A program made the position numbers and the translations under genes. Positions 44,448 to 58,642 of a stretch of DNA of 64,000 nt are shown in pieces (positions within the stretch are counted from its first letter, which is position 1; each line of letters begins with the position of its first letter). Source of the DNA: Lingula anatina (lineage: Eukaryota; Brachiopoda; Lingulata; Lingulida; Lingulidae); assembly GCF_001039355.2 (NCBI RefSeq), contig NW_019775443.1:64001-128000 (forward strand), written 5' to 3'. The notes below the pieces were generated by a model that worked only from the letters and a program-made list of their open reading frames with translations, was not told the origin of the DNA and searched no databases.

Positions 44448-47400
44448 TCAACATACTACACAGATGAATTTCCATTAGAACAAGTTGTGTCTGTTTCACA
44501 TCAACAAGAAAAGGAATAAAGGTATTGGAATTGACTGTGTGTTACAAAGGAAAATGAAAAAAGTCTTAAGATAAATACATTGGAAATCAAAATGGAAACC
44601 AGTTAGGTAAAAGAAAATGTCAATTTTTCAATAGAAAATAAATTACTTGTCGCTTTGCCCTGTTGATTTACCCTATAAAAGAAATCGTAGATATGAATGA
44701 AGTTCCATTTGTATATGTTGTCCTGGTTCAGATCTTACATAAATATTATGAAATGCAGCTTAATGGAACAATGCTGCCACATGATTTTCAAGCTTTTTCT
44801 GTCACGTAAGGAAAAATATCAAGTAGAAATGTCACACTATTCATTTGAGATTGCAAGTAAATGTTAAAGAACAGTGTCCTATTGACAAGATCAAGTCTGC
44901 ATTCTCGGGTCCTCGGGTGCTGATGGATTGCAAATATGCATTTGACTGAAAGTCTTCCACAAGACAATAAAGTAACCACTTAGAGCTGGTTCAGGGTTAA
45001 AAGCATTGCGGCTAAGCTTTCCGGGTTAATTACTACATTGTTTGACAGGTAGGCAGAGGAAATGACGGCCGAGTTGTCATATTTTGTTAGATTTCATGCT
45101 TGAAAATATAATAGACCAAGAAATGAATCATATTCTGATGCCATCTATAAATTATGGCATGCCTTTAAATATATCTGATATGTCAAGTATTAAAAATTCA
45201 TTGTGTTTCTATGAATGTGATGTTGCCAAGGTCTAAATGTGACTGGATCTTTTCTTCCTGTAGTTGTATTGCCAGTGTACAGGTAGTGCAACAGACTGAT
45301 ACAAAATGGGCATAATGTATGGCTTCTCCGTGTTTCTGTGCGGTAGTATATACTACACTGCCACACACCTGTTCTTATTCTTATGTTTTCACCTGGAAGA
45401 ACATCTTATAAATAACTTAAGATGATTTATATTCACCATGAGTGGAGACAATTGCTAATGTTTAGTGTGATTTAGGAATTTGTGGAATATTTTGTAATTG
45501 TCATGCAATATCTTGTTGTAAGTTATACCTGTAGGACTGCACCATGTTATATATTTTTAACATGATCCTCTCCTTTGTATCATGTGTCAGAAATATTGGG
45601 AAAACACTGGTGTAAAGTATTTTTGCTTTGGTGAGAAAGGACTTCAGTAACTACTGTTATTACACTCTATGCATCTTTGCATGCACATTTGGGAAAAAAA
45701 GCCATGCCTTCACAACCACAAAGCAACTATCATAATTTGGGCTATGGATGATGTATTGTTGAATGAATACATTTTGAATATTGCACAAAAAACAGTTTTA
45801 AAGAAATACCCTATCTTTTCATAATTTGATGTTTTATTTTAGACACAGTTTGAGTAATTTATCTTCTTTTATAGAAACAATCAACACTTATACTTTGAGG
45901 TACTCACTGCAACATTTAATTTTGTTAATGATGCATTGTACTAAACTAGCTTTTTTAAGTGAAAATTATTTATCACAAGCCATCATCTTCATTTATTGTC
46001 CGTGTCATACCCGAGGTCCAGTGTACTTATATCTATTATATTAATAACATAAACATATACATGTTAAAGAAATTTGAATTCCTTACCTTTGCCAAAAAAA
46101 CTATGATCATGAGGCATCTTATTAGACGAACACCAGTAATATAGTTTTTACGAAACAAAAGACTTATTTAGGCATATGACTGAAAGAGATAATTACCTTG
46201 CTGTAAATCAATACACAATCTTGTAATTTTTTATTTCGTAACATCCATGCACATTGGTGAGCAGAGCTCCATGACATAGGCCCACCAGATGATTCTTCAA
46301 AATGGAACTAGTTCCCAAGTTGAAGTTGAAATATGTCACAGAGAAGCCCTTCGTCATAAGACAGCTTATTAGACTGGTGACAGATGCTTATTACCCACAA
46401 GTTTAATTATTTTATCGAAGGTAGAAAAATTAATACCTAATGCGGTTTTGTATACACGCGAGATGGGTTTCATTGCATGTTTTACCAGTCCTAGTCCCAC
46501 CCTAGGTGTGATGTATTTAGAGGTATTTGAAAAAGCTTGATATAAGCACTGTGTTGTTTAAATACACATCCACCAAGTGGATATATGCTGGCTAGAGTAG
46601 TTATGAGGGGTTGATGATAAACTTTCTGCAGCTGCATTCAGTTGTAACAGTTACAGAGGTTTTGCCTTAACAGTTGGTGTGTTTTTTTGTATGATGGAGA
46701 AGCTCCAGGTCCATTAACTAATAAATGTGGCGTACATGTATTTTTATACAATTGATGTTCTCCTGTTTATACACCTTGTGCAAGCAACAGCTTGGTTTTA
46801 CATATCAGACGCACCTTGCATTTTTTTTTCCTATTCACAACCATGTTGTACAATGTAGATAATTAAATATAGATAAAACACATTTTTGTTAATTAGTCAA
46901 GTCTGAATATTCACATTTGGGACGTAATGATGAGCATCCTGATGTTAAGTTTACATGTGATGACATTTAATACATTTAATTGGTTTTGTTTTCTTAATGA
47001 TAATTTAAAATGTGAATGACATCAGGTAAAATCAGTACAACATCAGAATCCATATCAAATATCCTTGATCTCCAAAATCAGTAACACCTACACGAGGGGT
47101 CAAAGTACTATGAATGGTTCATCAATATTATTGGTTTTTATATTACCTTCATGTATACACTGTCTGGACAAGGCTTTTGTATTTTTGGTAAGTGCAGCAC
47201 TGGAGTAATTAGTTTGGTCCAGTTTTCTGGACTGTCCATAAGGTCAGACACTGTTGTTTTTGGTAGTGGAAAAGGGAATGGGGAGCTGGAAGACTGCTGG
47301 TTTTTACTCAGTGCAGTGTATGTTTTTTGTTGTGATTGCCAAGTTTTTGTTTTTTATGCTTAAAAGACTGGTATCAGTCACTCTGCTTGCATGTCAGGTA

Positions 47401-49188
47401 ACATGAGGTGGTTTTACCAGATTATTTTTATAAGATTACGTAAATGTAAGTTCTGTTTTTTCTCTTCATTTCAATATATTTTTTGTTGAAATTTGCCTTG
47501 TGAGGCCTGAAAAATTCAGATGTCTTTTTGATAAACATAGCACTATTTATTATGATTCATATGAAAATTAATTGAATTGTAATCTGAGCCCCATGCATGT
47601 CCTAAGTTGTAAGAGCAGTTTCAAAGGAACTGAGGATCTATTTGCATTACACAGATGAAGGGCCTTCAATTACCTGAGCAAATCTGAACTTGTGTATAAT
47701 CAATAAAGAAGCTGAGAGAATGCTGCTATTGGATTTCCAACTCCAGCACAACCAGGTAATGCACAGTAGCCAGGTCTTTTTAGCTTCATTAATTATTCAC
47801 TAGGAAACAGCCTCACAGTATTGATGTTTCCACCTCTGGTATGCTCACAAACCTGGGCAGAGCTGCCGTACACACTAGCACCCTAGTTCCCGTCCCCCCA
47901 CCTTTGGCAGGTGGTTATTTGGCCAGACAGTTCATCAAGGTAAGACATGGGGCTGTGATAACACTGAGTTCATCTGGTCTTACTGTTCTATGTCATATGA
48001 TATATGTTGTCAAGGGAGTACATGTACACAGGAGGCTGTTATGACGTCTCTTTTGAGGGGACAGGACAGTCACGGTAGTCATGGTAAATATAGGGGCCTG
48101 AGGCTGTATACAGCTTAAAAGAGGAATAAGAATTTGCTTAGCTGTGCTTGAACAAACTCTTAATATATTCAGAAAGTGATGAGAGGTTTTATATTTAGAA
48201 AATCTTCTATCATGGCTGTTGTACAGACAGATAAACTTTTTACATGGACTTGATGATTGACATTGATTTAAACGTACTGTGACTGGGATATTTATTTAAA
48301 TGGAAATTGAACCGATTAAAAACATTTTTTTAATAAACTTAGGTTTGTAAAATATAATGCACGCTTTGTTGCATTTATTTTCATTTGAATCAAAGCAAGT
48401 GCCTGTTTTATGTTCTCATAGAAAAATATTGTCCATGACTTAGGAAAGTCTGACTGTAAAGACATTTTAAAACTATAAAAACAGGTGCAATGATTATGTT
48501 TTGTATGTGGTTTTCTATTATTTTTTACATTGAAAATAATTGTTTCATTGTAATTCATCTGAGACAAATGAGGCTTTTTCTACTGCATGATGTCATGTGA
48601 GACTGGAAAATGTGTGAGAAACCATGTGAGGTGGGGTTAACTTTTGAGCTGTAAGGGTGAAAATCATTATGCTGATATGTCGTCTTAGAAAGCAATACAA
48701 AAGTGACTTGCAAGACATGTTGAATTTGTACTGTTGTGTAAAAGACTATAACATGACAGAAAACCAGAAAAACACCCACGGATAAGTTCTGTCAGCTTGT
48801 ATTCATTGCCTCGCTGCACTCCATAGTCAGCCATTATTTCTGACGCCACTTTCCTCAAAGTCTTATGGCATTTTGCTTGATTTTATGCTGTGTTGCACAA
48901 CTTTGGGCTATCTTAGCTAATTTTGAATGGTAATAGAGAGGAATGATAGGAGGAAGATGTTGATCCAATATACACGTTATGAATTTTTCAGGTTTTATCT
49001 GAAATTTTTTATTTATGAACATGTCCTATATCTTGTTCTGCTATCTCAGTGCATTTCATTGTTTTTTCCACAAAATAGTATCTAACACAAATTGTCTCAA
49101 AGTACTTGTACAATCTTCTTACAAAAGCATTGTGTGGATTTTTTTTTTTAATTTTTTTTTTTACATTTTTGGCCCAAGGACAATCTTA

Positions 49189-49378
49189 GGTTCTATTCAT
49201 AACCAAGTTGATCCAGAGACTAACTGAGCCACAGATCAAATATGATGTGTCCCACCTGAAAGCTTGCCAATGTAATTGCTCTGCCCCTGCAGGGACATCC
49301 ACGTGGGAGGCGGGAATCCATGAGAGAATTATGTGGCATTGACTTAGTCAGTGGATCAACTTGGTTGTGAACTGGGCC
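49189..49378. mobile_element. Hairpin MITE-like element 3
   Basis: 190 bp flanked by TTA on both sides (49186-49188 and 49379-49381). Ends are inverted: GGTTCTATTC at the left against GGCCCAGTTC, followed in both by an A(T/C)AACCAAGTTGATCCA-like arm. The GATCAAATATG and GAAAGCTTGCC words link it to the element at 35198-35396. Length, flanks and lack of coding fit a Harbinger-type MITE. Confidence 0.82.
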
Positions 49379-49836
49379 TTAGTTTGGCAAATTTCTTGGT
49401 GATTTCGTTGGCTTTCCAGGTCATCTCCTCACATTTAGTTGCTGGATTTGATACAACGTAACTGTTGCAGTGAATCCTGGGATAGGCAAGCTGTCAGACC
49501 AGGATTTCCTCCTTTATATGGCAAATATGTTGAAATATAGTTAATTATCTAGCTATTTAAAATCCCTTATGTCCTGGCAAATGTTTGATGCACAGCAAAG
49601 ACCAGGTTAATCTCCTGTGGCTCTACAGTTGTTAAAATTGTTCCATTTCCTTTCCTGCAAACCTTGCCTCTTGAGCAAATAGAAATATTGAGTGGATTTT
49701 ATTTCCAGCACTGGTGGTAATAAGTCTGCAGTTCAGTATATTGCTCCATTAGGAATTGTGTTGTGTGTTCCTATTAATTTCACTCCATCCAGGTATGACC
49801 AAGATGAGTTCAATGATAAATGTGTGAAATGATTAA

Positions 49837-50048
49837 GACCCATTCCACAGATTTTAGATCGATCTATCCCTGTGGGGAGTCTCACTAGATTACTGTCAGC
49901 TAAGCCTGCTTAAATGTCTGTCCCGCCTACTAAAAGCTGAAGGGGGTAATTAACTACCGTGCATGCTCGGCTGACAGCAATTTAGCATGAACCCCCAGGG
50001 AGTTAGGTTGATCTAGATGAATCGATCTAAATCTATGGGAATGCACTC
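49837..50048. mobile_element. Hairpin MITE-like element 4
   Basis: 212 bp flanked by TAA (49834-49836 and 50049-50051). The ends GACCCATTCC and GAGTGCATTCCC are inverted, each followed by an AGATTT(T)AGATCGAT arm. The inner arms TACTGTCAGCTAAGC and GCTCGGCTGACAGCA pair. It resembles elements 2 and 6 in layout (GATCGATC, CCCGCCTACT, TAATTAACTA in order). Confidence 0.8.
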
Positions 50049-50302
50049 TAAGTCTCAGCCACTGAAGCAGCAGCTATTTCTCTTGGCAGTCTGAGGATCT
50101 ACTTTAATTGCCATCCCCATGTAAACTCTTTACTTAAGATCGATCTGAAGGAGATCAACATCAACCTGTTTTGATGATATCAGTGATATGATAGAAAACA
50201 TTAACGATAGATATTTGCCCTACTTTGGCATTGCCAGTCAATACAAGAGTGTTTATCTTATTTCTTGCCTCAGAATACCTATTTATTAGAGTAAAACTTT
50301 TA

Positions 50303-50507
50303 GGGCACATTCAGATTCACATGTACTATAGTTGGGTTGTTTCAACTCTGCAGGAGATTCTCACCTAAGTACAATCAATGGAATCAGCTTTATCTTGAGG
50401 AGGCATATCGTACAATTAAGCTGATTCCACTGATTGTGCTTCAGCAAAAATCCCCCTCAAAGTTAGACCGACTCAGCTAGTGCGATATTTGAAACTGAAT
50501 GCAGTCC
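50303..50507. mobile_element. Hairpin MITE-like element 5
   Basis: 205 bp. The left flank is TTA (50300-50302) and the right flank TAG (50508-50510), so the target duplication is imperfect. The ends GGGCACATTCAG and GGACTGCATTCAG are inverted. Inner arms CAATCAATGGAATCAGCTT and AAGCTGATTCCACTGATTG pair with one mismatch. Same architecture as its neighbour 250 bp upstream but a different interior. Confidence 0.72.
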
Positions 50508-51224
50508 TAGTATTTTTTATGTAAGTTGGCCAATATGTTTTAAAGTTAGTTTGATTAGCAGTGCTGTATTTATATTTAAAGGAGGCTTGTAAAATATCCC
50601 AACTCATCCACAATATTTGTCACAGGGTATGAAGTACCTCCCTGTACTTAGCCATTAATGTTACTCTTCTTATCTGTTCTGGCAGTAGCTGCAGATGTTT
50701 TAATGTAGATATTTTGTAAAATAGTATTTCATAGATGATCATTTTTTGTTGATATTTCTGATGGAACTTGGGGTCATTATTGCACCCTTGATGATGATTA
50801 TGTGCAGTGCCGTCTGCCTCTGACATTGTAATATCTGTCCCTAGACTGTAATAATGGCTGTAGATCTAAACAGGTGTGAATGCTCGGTTAATAACAGCAG
50901 GTAACTAATGCTTCATATTGAATCACAATATGATAACACAGCATAAGTTGCCACATTGTCTTTCATCAGGGTGAAAGTTGCCATTTTGCCTGTCCTTATG
51001 TATGGCCTATAGAACATGATGATGTCAGCACAGATGGTTTGAGGACATAGTTTTTGGGTACTTCTGTGCTAATTATAGTGTCTCAGAAAATTGAGATTAT
51101 GACACCTTAAAGAGTTTCGGATATCTGTGTGACCTTTGGTTTTATGACGTTTCTGAAAGTACGTATAAAGTGCTTTTGTAGATAGGTCAGAGTTATACAG
51201 GGTAGCCGTTTTTTTCTTCTCCCC

Positions 51225-51249
51225 TTTTTTTTTTTTTTTTTTTTTTTTT
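51225..51249. repeat. Poly(T) tract, 25 bases
   Basis: Uninterrupted T run. Confidence 0.9.
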
Positions 51250-52202
51250 GATGGTTCTTCACTAATGGCTTCAAGTTGAGCACATAGAATTTGGAAGTAC
51301 AGAATTACACTTTACAGTGCTCTTAAACTGTTAACAGGTACAAACAAGTATGGAGTGTTGACTTGGAGTAAATGTTTGATCATCTCCAATATTTGTTACG
51401 TGTTCATCTAAGCAGCACAAAATAATTATTCATACTGAATCGTATACCATCTTATCAATCAATGGGGGCCTTGTAAGTAGGTGGTCTCTTTATAAAAGAC
51501 TCCTTTAAACCTGTGTACTATGATCAGAATGAATTGGGCATTGATCTGATGAGACAGTGTTAACGTCGACATACAACATACCTTATTGGCCACTTACAGT
51601 ATATTAGAAAGTATTCTAAGCTTAGCTCTGGCATCTATTTCAGTTGTGGAGAAAAAATTGGAAAGGTAAGCTGAACTGTTCCAGTCTTCCTGGCAATTGC
51701 AGTGTGTGTCATTAATGTTCAAGAATCTCTTTTTTAAGCCACTAATTCACCAACATTTTATTCTGTGCTTTCTATCCTGCGGCAGTAGTTGTGCTCACAT
51801 GAGTGTCACTGGTAATCTTTGTTTTAGAGCTGATTCATTTCAGAATCATAATTTCAGTCTTGGCTGATTTAGTTGGGAATCATTGCATGTCATATTGTAT
51901 GACTTCCCCAATAAGGAGTAATGGCAGGTTGCTTAACTACAGAATTTGAAGAGATGTCAATAGATAATGGTCTATATATAAAGAAATGTAACATCTGTCT
52001 GGATAACATACTTGTGATATGAAATGGTAGGTTTTTACTCATGGAAAGCATCTCTCTCTCTCTCTCTTCGGAGGACTCAAAATGCATAGATCTATAGAGG
52101 TCTAACATCTTATTATTCAGGATAAAAGAATAATACTTTTAATAATTGGAATAAAACATAGAACACATATAAGCGTAGAGTTGGCAACTCTGTTCTCCAC
52201 AC

Positions 52203-52205
<3 letters not shown>

Positions 52206-52258
<53 letters not shown>
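52206..52258. repeat. (CT)26 microsatellite
   Basis: Uninterrupted dinucleotide run, preceded by C5. It generates repeat-encoded frames on both strands that are not genes. Confidence 0.96.
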
Positions 52259-52264
<6 letters not shown>

Positions 52265-52961
52265 TTGCTAGTGCACATAAATACAATTTGTGTTGTGGTA
52301 ATATGGGTCATGCAGTCCCATGTGAATGGGGTACATGTCAACACTGAAATGCTCATCTGTCATATATTAATGGGTGTACGTGTAATATGGGAAGATTGGC
52401 AATATTGTTTATTACAAATGTAACGGAAATTAAAATATATTAAAACACATGTACAGACCAAATAAACGAAGTATCTAACTAAATTAATTCCCTATATTAG
52501 TGCACACACATTTGAAAAACCTTGTACATTGTAAGATAATGTTGTTTTTACATTACACATTATGCAAACATATGATCTTACCATATAACTAAGGCCACTA
52601 TCAAGTGGAAGCAATTATTTCTTATCTAAAACTCATGTCCTTATATTGGATGAAACCACAGGTAATTCCATATGAGTGAGCTGTATGTGTATTCTCTAGA
52701 ACTGTGGGGAATGTGTTGTGGTTTGTTGTGGTTTGGACAAGGGAGAAGGATTCTAATCAGTATATTCTAGGTCCATGCTGACTTATAGCAAAGCAAGAGG
52801 TATGTAGAAAATAGAAAATGGCATGACACAATTGGATTAAGCAGTTGTGAATCTTGCTATCAATCACCACTGTTTCAATGTTGATTGTGTTCATTTATTG
52901 TGTAGAGAAGTCATGCAATCACTTGAAAATTTTAAAAATCTATCGCTGGACTTTGCATTAA

Positions 52962-53212
52962 GACTGGGTTCCCATGCCTAGATTGTTCTAACAGGCTCGA
53001 TCCATCTCCAAGGGGTTTCTCGCTAAGTTGCTTTCAGCTTAAGCGGCTTAGATGTCTGGCACACCTACTGAAGTTGCTAAACAATAACTAATTATCCCTT
53101 AGCAGTAGGCGTGGCAAACAACTAGGCCACTTAAGATGATAGCAATTTAGCAGGAATCCCAGTTGAGATAGATCGACCCAAAGTTAGTATGATTGGGGCT
53201 GGAAATGGGCCC
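52962..53212. mobile_element. Hairpin MITE-like element 6
   Basis: 251 bp flanked by TAA (52959-52961 and 53213-53215). Begins GACTGGGTTCCCATGCCTAG and ends with an AAATGGGCCC word. It aligns along its length with element 2 at 38389: shared GATCCATCTCCAAGGGGTTT, GCTTTCAGCTTAAGC and GAGATAGATCGA words in the same order. It has an extra GTCTGGCACACCTACTGAAG segment that element 2 lacks, so element 2 is probably internally deleted. Confidence 0.83.
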
Positions 53213-54462
53213 TAAGTCTAGTTGACGACTTTGTATCTTCCTCTCAGAGTCTTCAGCCAGTCTAGGGTCTTATAAACGAAATTGCCGAATTAATGACTTG
53301 AACAGCAATTAAATATACAAACTTTAAAATACTTATAACAGGCGTCACAATGTACATGGCAGTCTGGTAGTCCACGTACCATGCTGCACATTCTGTATGT
53401 GCTCTAGAGATTAAAGAAATATGTAAGTTTTGATTAATTTTGAAACTTTTTCGTAATTTAAGTTAATTTGTTAATTTAATTATTACCTCCATCCTGATGG
53501 TCAGCTAGTGCAGTTCCTTATCTGTTCTGCCATATTGAAAATAGTTTGGGAATAACCTGTATCTTAACAATTAGAGATCTGGATAAAAGATGGCCAAATC
53601 TTAAGTGATACATATTGTTCATGTTCAGGAAAAGTATTTTTACACCATGAAATCGCGGTTCAAATCGCAATCGCTATCACCAACCTGTTGCTCAAGATCA
53701 CAAACAGAAATTGTTTATGAAGCCTCAGTCCACTAAGAATAAAGGTGGAACTTATAGATTTCAGAAACATATTTCAATCAAAATGTGTCTAGGGTCTGTA
53801 TCTCTGCCTACTTTGCTATTTTGTGCAGAAGAGTATTCAAGCTAATAATGCTGTTTTCTATGCAGCGTGACATGGTAAATGTAGCATATGATTATAGATT
53901 GAGTCACAACATATACCTGCATCTCAATTTATCTCTGTCCAAGTCTCTGAGTATTAGGAGTAAATTTTCAAAAGATAGATAGGTCCACCATTTGTTTTGT
54001 TTTTAAGTTATAATTTCATAACTTCTGACATATTGTGGTGCCATATAAATCTTCACTGTTGATTTGTTTTAAAATATTTCAAAGATAAATAGACAATTAG
54101 CTGGGTTAAATCAGCTTCTAGGAAGCTATGTTAAGTATCAGGGTTATCATTGCCTAGCAGGCTTAAATAGGAGTCTCAGGGGGAAAGTCATTTAGCAATC
54201 ATCTGCAATGGGGCAGATCTCATTAAATGCTTCTTAAGCTTCCTGCCAGGGTGGAACAAGGATTTTGACATATTTCTGACACTTGGAAGAGAAATCTGTA
54301 GCAGGTCCGGGAAATTTTGATTCTTTTGATTACCATACATATAAACTATATGTAAAAGGTGAGAGTGGGAAGACGAATATTTGGTTTTGAATATTTTAAA
54401 ACTTTGTAAATGACAGACATGAAAATTTAATTTAAAGACGCACTGCACCTGCTGATGCACTG

Positions 54463-54476
54463 CCCCCCCCCCCCCC
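54463..54476. repeat. Poly(C) run, 14 bases
   Basis: Homopolymer whose true length may be mis-sequenced. Confidence 0.85.
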
Positions 54477-56150
54477 GACACCCTTTACAGAAATAAGTAA
54501 TATGTCAGGCAAAGAATTTTTGATGAAATAAAAGTGAAATTAATTAATTTTATATAAAATCTTGTCATTGCTACAGTCCAGAAGGGAAATAAAAGTCTAA
54601 AATTAGGGTTTAGTGTCCGTAATAAAAAAGAGATAACGAATGCTGAGAGCTGGCCAATGCTTTGCCATACCTGGGCATGCATATTTGCTATTATCTCAGA
54701 AGGATAAATGTGCTGAGGCCCCATCAGAGTCCCACAGGTGTGTTAACAGTTGGTGGAGGAGTATATTACTAGACAAACAAATCTGCTATTCAGGTGCCTG
54801 GAGTGAAACACAACCTGTAGGAACACCAAGGTGCTCTACTGTATATAAGACACTATTAAATAAGTACAGATGTTCACAAATTATGTCCACAGCCGTATAT
54901 TACTGTGGGCTTTCAATACCTGTCTGTATATTTGGCACACCAAGGTGAGACCTCATTACAGTATGTTTTCACATAGGCTGTATGTATTGCGCTGTACGTA
55001 GAACATTTTTGGATTCAGAGAGCGAGGGTGAGAGAATAACATAATGTGTTTACTTTTGTTTGGTTGTATAGTATGAGCAGAACAATGCATGTCCTTGACT
55101 TGACATGGGACGACATGGTATAGCAGCAGGGGTCATTTGAAGAAGGCAGAGACAGAGCAGACTTAACCAGGAGGAACTCTTCTGGTTTATAACTCAAAGG
55201 TAGTGAAGGTATTTATTAGGATAGGTTTATAAAAATATTTAATTGAGTAAATTAGCATTAACTTTGTATTAAATAGTGTCCTATTTGGATCTTAACATTG
55301 ATCTGTTCAAAGCAATCTTAAATCACAATGATACACTGTACTGGTCTGTATTCTAAACTAATTGGCATCCACATCAAAGAAATATAGGGTTTACTAGGAT
55401 GTAGTTGCTTGGGCATAAATATTTACATTTTCCAATAGTCAGTAGAGAGTTCAGTGCAGGTAGAATTAATTCAGATTCAGATTCATTCTCCTCTCAACCA
55501 GTTAAGGCTTATATGTATTGTGAAATTTTGCCCTATTGATCAAGGAAGGTTTCGTGCCATAACAACTGTATTCCCAAGGCCCTTCATTTGTTTGTTTCTG
55601 AGATATTGATAATGCTATCCTCCAGTTAGTACAGGACTGAGGCCAGTGGGATTTGACGTGTTCTTATCATCAACATTGCATGCGGTTTTATTCTGGGTAT
55701 GTGACATTTTTGGCTGCTCAGCTTCAATTTGACAAATTGATTTCCTTAATTATTTATGGTGGATAGTCAGTTAATTGGCATTTCTGCTGTTAACTTGTGG
55801 CATAAGTTTGATTTTTCATCGAGCTAATAATATTTTGTTATCACAGAGCATTTACATGGTATTTCCATTGCTGGGTCTTGCTTATGTGACATCTCTGTGA
55901 GAGAAGTTCTGGATGAAAGGTTTGGATGTGTGTGTTTGCTCTTCTATGTAATTGAGGAAGATAATCTAATGCATGCAATTCTTTTTGGAGAATCATCCCA
56001 ACTTAGAGCATCAATCAGGAAAATTCTAGGCTGTCTGTGTATTGATGTGTGGTGTTTACAATTTCAACACTGTTTCTCATTGTGTAGTCAGATGAGACAA
56101 GCATGATTTTTTCTGTCTAAAATGTTTTATCATATGCAGGTATTTTCTGA

Positions 56151-56194
56151 TCATAAGATTTTTTCACTTAAATCATAAGATTTTTTCACTGAAA
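56151..56194 (+). repeat. 22-bp tandem duplication
   Basis: TCATAAGATTTTTTCACT plus four bases occurs twice in direct contact with one difference (TAAA versus GAAA). Confidence 0.9.
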
Positions 56195-57371
56195 CAAGCA
56201 TAAAATCCTGATCTAACAAAACTTGAAATTTGAAATTACTCATTTGAAAGAAGAAGGAGAAGATGATAAAACAGAAGGCTTAAATACCTGCTTTGCTTTC
56301 CCACAGGTAAAAAGATTCGAAAGAAAATTCAGGCTTTATGTAGTTTCTTTTGTTTATTCTTACCTAGATGAAATATGTATATACCTGTAGACACTTATCC
56401 AAGTTGACAGATAAATCCAAACAGATTTATACAAAAATGACATCAATGTTTCTCTCCTCAATTGAAAGCTTGCACACAAGGCAAGGATTAAGAATAGGGT
56501 ATATTTCATATTTTATATGGGCTTAGTTCATCTAGGTGCACACTAATGATACATAAGTTTAAGACATGTCACTAACTATGGTTTAAGAAAAAAATGTGTG
56601 CAATTAAGATTTTATTATTTTGATCAAATAATTTTTATATTTTATTGGACTTCAATTGACACTTTAAGATATTTGATGTATTGAATAAGAAAAAAAGGGG
56701 TTAAATCATATGTTTCTAAGCCAGCAGTTATTAGGATAGATTTTTGCATGTGTGGTCAGATAAAGCTGATATTATTGCAAGGGAACAGATGATATCTCTT
56801 GCTCAGTCCTTTTAAATAAAATTAATCCAAAAATCTGTACAGCTCTCTACATCTGAGACAACACTTGAAAAGATACAAGGTAGGATGGCAGGTGCTATAT
56901 GGGATGCATACCTGCTGGATTGCAATTAGCACAGTATTTGTTATTTTGAGACCAGTTCAGGTTTACTCTGTCTGAATCCTATGTGCATACAGTCTATGGC
57001 TTTGTTCACTGCAAGGCCAATATTTAGCTGTGGATTAGTTGGAAGGTGCATTTGCAGTCTGGATGGGATGACCTGACTTACTTTCTTTAATTAATGTGCA
57101 TGCAGTCTTTGCTTAGGTTCAAAGTCAGACTGATCTGATTATAATTTAGTCTAAAGACACACTTTCATTCCACTTGTGACAGCTTAACTTTTTTTTTTTA
57201 CCTACTAATGAAATTTGTGCATTCTGGTTCTATATATAGATTCCAGTATGATCTGATGACAAACCTTTGACTAGTTCCAGTCATGATTTGCCAGATTAAT
57301 TGGAAATGCAGCCACTTTCTCCTTGTGTGAAACATAACGTAGTTCTACTGACAAAATGATAAATTTTTACC

Positions 57372-57389
57372 AAAAAAAAAAAAAAAAAA
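57372..57389. repeat. Poly(A) tract, 18 bases
   Basis: Uninterrupted A run with no recognisable retroposon body beside it. Confidence 0.85.
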
Positions 57390-58600
57390 TACAGTTGAGG
57401 TGATTGTACAGTGCACTTTTTTTAAAGTAACCATTGTCATGAGGGCATTTGTAAGCCAGCTCTTGCAAAGCACATTGAACTGTTTCACAGACAAGTAGTA
57501 AAGTGGGTCTGTACTAGGAAGAAAGGTATCAATGACTGATTGGAAATGATATTATAGTATGTGGGTGCCTTCATATTTATAATGGCATAGTGGATTGAAA
57601 ATCTATTCCTGTTTACAAAGAGACAGTGTGTCTGAACAGTATGTACATCCTGGTATTTTATATTCTTCATCGACAACTTCCATAATGGATGGAAAAGCCC
57701 ACTCTATTGCAGACTACGGCAGTCTTTTTCAGCAGAAAATCCATCAATTTCCAGCATTAATGTGTATGAATAAGCATAGAAATTACCCTTTTCACGGAAC
57801 CACTCCCTATTAACTGAAGTTATCAGCCTGACAAAAAGGCATCATCATCATTATTATCATTACAGGTAGGAACATAATAAAAACGGAGTGAAAGCTACTT
57901 TGTTCAGATTGAGATTCTGATTGCATGAGGGTAGAATGTGAATCCTTGTTGTGTTCTGTTTTCTCTTACTTCTTCATGTCTTATGCACAGTACATCAAAA
58001 CAAATTATGAAATACTAATTAAGCAGACTGTGATTGAAATGTGTTTATTATTGAGGCACAAAGCAAATAATTTAGGCTCGGCTTCAATCTATCCACGAGG
58101 CAGGCTAAAAGCAGGGCTAAATATTGTGGATTGATTAATCAGAGAATTGAATATTTTATATTATTTTAAAGATTATATACTGTTCTTAATGTACTATTTA
58201 AAAAATTCTCATCTGTTCAGGTAAGAATTCATTTTACCATGTTTATATGTGAATGTTATCATCTCATGCCCATCCCACTAGCTGATACACGCAGAGGGCA
58301 TTTTTATCCATTTAAGAATGACCAATAACTACTTAAACATGTACTTTTTTGTGAACTTTTTTGTCTCAGTTCATTGAAATTTTTCTGAATGTTCTGTAAG
58401 GGATAGGTGTTGTCCTCTTCCGGCTGACATGACAGTTTCACTTTTCCCACAGTATAAGATATTGGAGCACTGAAGCAGATATATATGATCCTGAATAGGA
58501 TCATAGAATACTTTTGCTCTAGGAATGTTTTGTCCAGATTCTCCAAATGATAAGTGAACTCTGTTTCTGTTTAGGACCTAATTTTGTTATGTAAATGTGT

Positions 58601-58602
<2 letters not shown>

Positions 58603-58636
<34 letters not shown>
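58603..58636. repeat. (GT)17 microsatellite
   Basis: Uninterrupted dinucleotide run. Confidence 0.95.

Positions 58637-58642
<6 letters not shown>

Larger units (their letters stand above)
42151..49188. other. Non-coding stretch downstream of the NCS gene
   Basis: No gene recognised. It contains a 117-codon open frame of unknown nature (42532-42885), a CA/CT-rich simple repeat (43162-43231), a cluster of related words around TTCGGACCAA (43683-43820), a ~130-bp hairpin (44316-44447) and T-rich tracts near 49140-49162. The rest is unique AT-rich sequence. Confidence 0.55.
50511..52961. other. Non-coding stretch with simple repeats
   Basis: No gene recognised. Contains a T25 tract (51225-51249), a short CT run (about 52050-52067) and a long (CT)n microsatellite (52206-52258). 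Open frames here are repeat-driven or shorter than 80 codons. Confidence 0.55.

Noticed and set aside
52117-52423. Open frames with Glu-Arg or Ser-Leu repeats on both strands
   Set aside because: They are translations of the (CT)n microsatellite.
53660-53690. GGTTCAAATCG, resembling a tRNA B box
   Set aside because: No A box or cloverleaf is found upstream at the right spacing, and no tRNA or tRNA-derived SINE body is seen.
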